DNA of 7,611 bases from the NCBI GenBank assembly GCA_937885165.1, contig CAKZZJ010000207.1, forward strand, positions 1 to 7,611. The letters run 5' to 3'. The notes beneath the pieces were generated by a model. The model saw nothing but the letters and a program-made list of their open reading frames with translations. It had not been told where the DNA came from and did not search any database. Every line of letters begins with the position of its first letter. Position 1 is the stretch's first letter. This document shows, in pieces, positions 5,404 to 7,611 of the stretch. Source of the DNA: an uncultured Caryophanales bacterium (GTDB lineage: Bacteria > Bacillota_I > Bacilli_A > Acholeplasmatales > Anaeroplasmataceae). The position numbers were made by a program, and so were the translations under genes.

Positions 5404-6360
5404 TTATTTCAAATCTTCAAAGTCAGGTTCTTCATATTTTGCATAATATAATCTATCAGGACCAGTTCTTTTTGATTCAATATGAAGACCTTCTTTTTTT
5501 AAATTATCTAAATTTTGATTTAATAATTTTCCAAATACTGATGGTAAGATTGGTAGTTTTAATTCACCAACAATATCAGATGATTTGAAAGAAAAATCTT
5601 TTTGTTTAATTGCATAATTTAGAAAAATTATAAGGTTAAGATTTAAATCATTACTATCAGTTTCTGATACTTCAAATGTTAAATCTTTATTTCTTTTTAG
5701 AACTAAATCAATACTTTCATAATCTCTACTTTCATAACTTAATAGTATTTTATCTTTAAGATTTTGATCTCTTTTTAAAGTGATAATTCCATCAACCGAG
5801 CCATCAATAGCAGTAGAACCAAGTGATTTATTATTCTTATTTAAGTGATGAATTAATAAAATTGTAAAGTTATATCTTTTACATAATTCTCTAAATTTTG
5901 GAATAACATATTGTCCCATATCTTGATAATTATTTAAATCATATCCATTGTTTAAATCAATTCCACTAAACATATCTATGATTACAAATTTACCTTTAAG
6001 GTCATTTGCAAACTCTTGAAACTCCAATTGTAAGTCCATTAAATTTAATTTTCTTTCATTAATTTCCTGTTCTTTTAATCTAAAATTATCATCAGTAAAT
6101 TCAAGTTTCATCTTGTCAATTCTATCTAAAATTTGTGAAAAATTCATTTCTGTGCTAATATATAAGACAGGAGATGGACTTGTTCTAAATCCTAAAAAGT
6201 TTGTTCCTGTTGCTATCGAGTTAGCAAGTTGTAGTGCGAGTAACGACTTGCCAACTTTTGGCCTAGCAACAAGACAATATAACCCATTAGATTTCATAAA
6301 GTTCTCAACTATGAAATCTTTTTTAATGTTTTCTTTTCTCATTTCACTTATTGTTTTCAT
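5404..6360 (-). CDS. RepA/DnaB-like RecA-fold ATPase (putative helicase)
   Basis: This 318-residue protein belongs to the AAA_25/RepA-helicase type of RecA-fold ATPases. It shows Walker A ARPKVGKS at 32-39, an H1a-like STEM at 69-72 with Glu71 as likely catalytic base, Walker B FVIIDMFS at 125-132 with Asp129, and LLIHHLNK at 168-175. LGSTAIDGSVDGI at 180-192 follows, as in plasmid RSF1010 RepA-like hexameric helicases. Residues about 240-308 look like a winged-helix tail. The ATG at 6360 has a strong AAAGGAGGTG just upstream and overlaps the end of the HTH gene by 17 bases, so the two are co-translated. Such ATPases accompany relaxases and Rep modules in Firmicute mobilizable elements, where they probably unwind DNA or support replication after excision. 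No separate primase or Rep is visible. The fold is secure; helicase activity is inferred. Confidence 0.88.
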   Translation of the reverse strand: MKTISEMRKENIKKDFIVENFMKSNGLYCLVARPKVGKSLLALQLANSIATGTNFLGFRTSPSPVLYISTEMNFSQILDRIDKMKLEFTDDNFRLKEQEINERKLNLMDLQLEFQEFANDLKGKFVIIDMFSGIDLNNGYDLNNYQDMGQYVIPKFRELCKRYNFTILLIHHLNKNNKSLGSTAIDGSVDGIITLKRDQNLKDKILLSYESRDYESIDLVLKRNKDLTFEVSETDSNDLNLNLIIFLNYAIKQKDFSFKSSDIVGELKLPILPSVFGKLLNQNLDNLKKEGLHIESKRTGPDRLYYAKYEEPDFEDLK

Positions 6361-6595
6361 TTTGCACCTCCTTTCTAGTTGCTACATTTTTTAAATATTC
6401 AACATCAATATTTAGATAATCAACTACAACATTCATTGGTAAATCTCTTGTATGAATTTCATAATTTAATGTGTCTTTGATTTTATTTCTAATCTTTAAT
6501 GCTGAACTTCTACTTAATCCTGTAAGCTTCATTAAATCATTAATATTGCACCAAGTTTTAGTAGAAATTAGTTTTAGTGTTTCTTCTGCATTCAT
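6344..6595 (-). CDS. small HTH DNA-binding protein (excisionase-like)
   Basis: This 83-residue basic protein is the first gene of the minus-strand block. Residues about 15-42 (INDLMKLTGLSRSSALKIRN region) form a helix-turn-helix of the kind seen in small phage and ICE regulators; the remainder is helical with a charged tail. The ATG at 6595 has GGAGG 6 bases before it. Its TGA stop overlaps the start of the ATPase gene by 17 bases. The place directly after the regulated promoter, like xis in ICEBs1, suggests an excision factor, a replication accessory protein for the ATPase, or an autoregulator. I do not recognise a named family. Confidence 0.82.
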   Translation of the reverse strand: MNAEETLKLISTKTWCNINDLMKLTGLSRSSALKIRNKIKDTLNYEIHTRDLPMNVVVDYLNIDVEYLKNVATRKEVQNENNK

Positions 6596-6691
6596 TTATT
6601 ACCTCCGTTTCCTTTCTGATGGTTTTAGTGTTACCAACAACTCCCTTTAAGGATGTATATATAGTTACTAGCCATATATGTAACGAGGATT

Positions 6692-6772
6692 TTAGTTAAT
6701 CCACAACTCCGTGCCAATAGGATACTTGCCTTGCATTTGTTTAACGAGTCGGCAGATATCGGCGATTTCCAA
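6692..6772 (-). CDS. 26-codon upstream ORF in the operon leader
   Basis: From a TTG at 6772 the frame encodes MEIADICRLVKQ followed by MQGKYPIGTELWIN and TAA; an internal ATG at 6736 gives the last 14 residues. The composition is protein-like, and the KYPIGTE part recalls the start of DUF4314-type small domains (a resemblance only). There is no clear ribosome site before either start. The stop codon falls in the loop of a small hairpin, which suits a leader peptide whose translation alters RNA folding. Alternatively the sequence is a conserved RNA or a gene remnant. Confidence 0.3.
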   Translation of the reverse strand: MEIADICRLVKQMQGKYPIGTELWIN

Positions 6773-6774
6773 CT

Positions 6775-6794
6775 CTATTCAATTTTCAAAGAAC
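6775..6794 (-). promoter_or_regulatory. boxA-like antitermination motif
   Basis: The minus strand reads GTTCTTTGAAAATTGAATAG about 40 bases after the predicted transcription start. It closely matches the boxA-region sequence of Gram-positive rRNA operons (TGTTCTTTGAAAACT-type), where NusB and S10 bind to make RNA polymerase resist termination. Presence in a mobile-element leader suggests processive antitermination of the long minus-strand operon. The match is by eye; function is inference. Confidence 0.55.
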
Positions 6795-6807
6795 AATATT
6801 TAAGTTG
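6794..6807. promoter_or_regulatory. operator O1 (CAATATTTAAGTTG)
   Basis: This is the first of three related 14-bp sites. It keeps the right half TAAGTTG and has a weaker left half. It lies in the leader of the minus-strand operon, 31 bases from O2 centre to centre (about three helical turns), touching the boxA-like motif. It is probably bound by the adjacent XRE protein. Confidence 0.5.
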
Positions 6808-6824
6808 AATTTTAATTAAAAATG

Positions 6825-6838
6825 CAACTTATAAGTTG
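6825..6838. promoter_or_regulatory. operator O2 (CAACTTATAAGTTG)
   Basis: This is a perfect 14-bp palindrome that covers the expected transcription start of the minus-strand promoter. Perfect symmetry suggests it is the strongest of the three sites. A dimer bound here would block initiation. Confidence 0.7.
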
Positions 6839-6867
6839 AGTATATACTATAAAAAATAATTTGTCAA
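6839..6867 (-). promoter_or_regulatory. strong promoter of the minus-strand operon
   Basis: The minus strand has TTGACA (6862-6867), exactly 17 bases of spacer, and TATACT (6839-6844). This is a near-consensus sigma-A promoter with a start expected near 6832. O3 overlaps its -35 box and O2 overlaps its start site, so it looks like a promoter built to be repressed by the divergent XRE protein. It would drive the HTH and ATPase genes and perhaps the genes beyond. Confidence 0.8.
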
Positions 6868-6878
6868 CTATTAAGTTG
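6865..6878. promoter_or_regulatory. operator O3 (CAACTATTAAGTTG)
   Basis: This near-palindrome of 14 bp differs from O2 only at the central bases. It overlaps the -35 of the minus-strand promoter. Its centre is 40 bases from O2, almost four turns of DNA, and about 70 bases upstream of the XRE transcription start, where it could also influence that promoter. Confidence 0.65.
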
Positions 6879-6906
6879 CAAATTTACGTAAATTTCTTTA
6901 AAAAGG

Positions 6907-6935
6907 TTGCAAAAGTATTAAAAATATGTTATATT
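6907..6935 (+). promoter_or_regulatory. promoter of the XRE regulator gene
   Basis: TTGCAA (6907-6912), 17 bases of spacer and TATATT (6930-6935), with an extended TG at 6927-6928, make a good sigma-A promoter. Transcription would start near 6942, only about 20 bases before the ATG. The three operators lie upstream and do not overlap it, so the regulator is probably made while the divergent operon is repressed. Confidence 0.65.
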
Positions 6936-6960
6936 TATATTGCGAAAGGAGTTAATTCGT

Positions 6961-7473
6961 ATGATTAATAATGAAGAAACTGTTGGGCAAATGATTGCCA
7001 GAGCAAGAGAAGAAAAGAAATTATCTAAAAGAGAATTATCAAGAATTGCTAAAATAAGTGATACTGAACTTGCTCGTATTGAATCAGGGGAAAGAGAAAT
7101 ACCTAATCCTAAAACATTAAGAAAGATTAGTAAAGTAATTGGTTTAAATTATAATGATTTAATGTATGCTGCTGGACTAGGATTTCAAGTTACACCTTTA
7201 AATCCATTCTTAATTAATTATTATTCTGGATTAAAGGGAGATCAAATTGTTGATGCTATTCTTAATACTTCATCAGTTATTAAGAACTGGGAAGAAATGG
7301 TAGAGCAATTTAAAAAAGACCTAGAAGAAAAAGATTACAACGAAACACAAAGGGAGCAAATAGAACAAACTATTGAAGATACAGAATATCAAATTAGAAC
7401 AGCTAAAGAAATAGTTAATGTTTTAAATAGTGCTAGAAGAAAGGAGAATATAGAGAATGCAAAGAAAAACTAA
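6961..7473 (+). CDS. XRE-family transcriptional regulator (ImmR-like)
   Basis: This 170-residue protein has an N-terminal Cro/CI-type HTH (about 8-63). Characteristic residues include RAREEKKLSKRELSRIA and ISDTELARIESGEREIPNP, where the recognition helix lies around 32-42. A linker follows, and then a charged helical part (about 105-165) that probably makes dimers. I take the ATG at 6961 because AAAGGAG lies 9 bases upstream; a TTG at 6940 in the same frame would put that site inside the gene. It diverges from the minus-strand operon over three related palindromes, the layout of repressors such as ImmR or CI. Its likely role is repressor of excision and transfer. It has no protease domain, so relief would need a partner. 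The family call is firm; the target is inferred from the sites. Confidence 0.92.
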   Translation: MINNEETVGQMIARAREEKKLSKRELSRIAKISDTELARIESGEREIPNPKTLRKISKVIGLNYNDLMYAAGLGFQVTPLNPFLINYYSGLKGDQIVDAILNTSSVIKNWEEMVEQFKKDLEEKDYNETQREQIEQTIEDTEYQIRTAKEIVNVLNSARRKENIENAKKN

Positions 7474-7611
7474 AAAGATATTTGATATATTAAGAATAAT
7501 TATAAATGTTATATTACTTATATTTATGATATTGTGTCTGACAACTAACAAAGATAATTATTATGCTATTTATTGGATTATAGTTCCTGTTTTGCTAGTA
7601 TGCGAAACATA
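7457..7611 (+). CDS. small membrane protein, partial at window end
   Basis: The first 51 residues are visible, and the frame is still open at the last base. After a basic start MQRKTKKIFD come two hydrophobic segments: about 11-28 (ILRIIINVILLIFMILCL) and about 38-49 (YWIIVPVLLVCE region), joined by a short polar turn. The basic N-terminus suggests it stays inside. The ATG has AAGGAG 10 bases before it and overlaps the XRE gene by 17 bases, so translation is coupled and the two are co-transcribed. In ICEBs1-type modules the gene after the repressor encodes the anti-repressor protease ImmA; this one is not a protease in the part seen. It may sense a signal at the membrane for the regulator. 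Function unknown. Confidence 0.7.
   Translation, partial: MQRKTKKIFDILRIIINVILLIFMILCLTTNKDNYYAIYWIIVPVLLVCET

Larger units (their letters stand above)
6596..6832 (-). promoter_or_regulatory. structured 5' leader of the minus-strand operon
   Basis: About 235 bases separate the predicted start of transcription from the HTH gene. In order of transcription the leader contains operator O1, a boxA-like motif (6775-6794), a short ORF (6692-6772), a hairpin GGATT/AATCC (6687-6691 with 6698-6702) that holds the ORF stop in its loop, and a second stem GTTAC/GTAAC (6664-6668 with 6680-6684). The second stem competes with an ATATAT/ATATAT pairing (6657-6662 with 6674-6679). The leader core is visibly less AT-rich than the flanking DNA. 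No T-run follows the stems, so a simple intrinsic terminator is not seen. Antitermination or attenuation is the working idea. Confidence 0.5.

Noticed and set aside
6940..6960. TTG start for the XRE gene
   Set aside because: It would encode the ribosome binding site itself and coincide with the predicted transcription start; the ATG at 6961 fits better.
1..7611. CRISPR array, tRNA or rRNA genes, insertion sequences
   Set aside because: No regularly spaced repeats, no tRNA-like cloverleaf, and no DDE transposase or terminal inverted repeat pair was seen.
1..7611. Recoded TGA as tryptophan (Mollicutes)
   Set aside because: TGA ends the HTH gene exactly where the ATPase gene overlaps it, and tryptophans in conserved positions use TGG.

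Overview
This window is most likely the left part of an integrative mobilizable element from a very AT-rich, low-GC Gram-positive host (Firmicutes, or a Bacilli/Erysipelotrichia-like gut lineage). The evidence is strong AGGAGG-type ribosome binding sites, codon choice dominated by A/T, and gene families typical of Firmicute mobile elements. TGA is used as a normal stop, for example at 6344-6346 where the next gene overlaps it, so the recoded mycoplasma code is not in use. The sequence starts with 28 bases of Illumina adapter, so this is an untrimmed assembly contig. Both ends are cut: a host gene at the left and an open reading frame at the right.

Layout. Positions 1-28 are adapter. Positions 29-100 hold the middle of a host ABC-transporter ATPase gene on the minus strand (end of the signature motif to Walker B), abruptly interrupted at about 100. 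This is the likely junction of the inserted element. From there the element reads as a long minus-strand block. Its genes, in order of transcription from the right, are: a small HTH protein (6344-6595), a RepA/DnaB-like RecA-fold ATPase (5404-6360), a hairpin-rich non-coding stretch that looks like oriT and perhaps a single-strand origin (5093-5387), a MobV-family relaxase (3598-5058), one or two very small ORFs (3389-3445 and 3244-3369), a large serine recombinase (1559-3172), a RhuM-Doc/Fic fusion protein (552-1505), and an 82-residue BRO/DinD-like tail protein that overlaps it (311-559). On the plus strand, diverging from this block, are an XRE-family regulator (6961-7473) and an overlapping small membrane protein cut by the window end (7457-7611).

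How it works together (inference). The XRE protein probably binds three related 14-bp sites (consensus CAAYWWWTAAGTTG) that cover a near-perfect sigma-A promoter (TTGACA, 17 bp, TATACT). This would keep the minus-strand block silent, by analogy with ImmR control of ICEBs1. When relieved, the transcript starts with a leader of about 235 nt. The leader carries an rRNA-like boxA motif, a short protein-like upstream ORF and small hairpins, which suggests antitermination or attenuation before the HTH and ATPase genes. The serine recombinase would excise and integrate the element, and the relaxase would nick an oriT just upstream of its own gene for mobilization by a helper conjugation system. The ATPase may unwind or support replication. 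The RhuM-Doc gene and its overlapping partner are probably maintenance or defence cargo at the element's edge. No type IV secretion gene is visible, so mobilizable rather than self-transmissible is the better reading for what is shown.

The best leads for something undescribed are the boxA/uORF leader with its three operators, the RhuM-Doc plus BRO-like gene pair, and the hairpin array with an embedded 23-codon ORF between the ATPase and relaxase genes.
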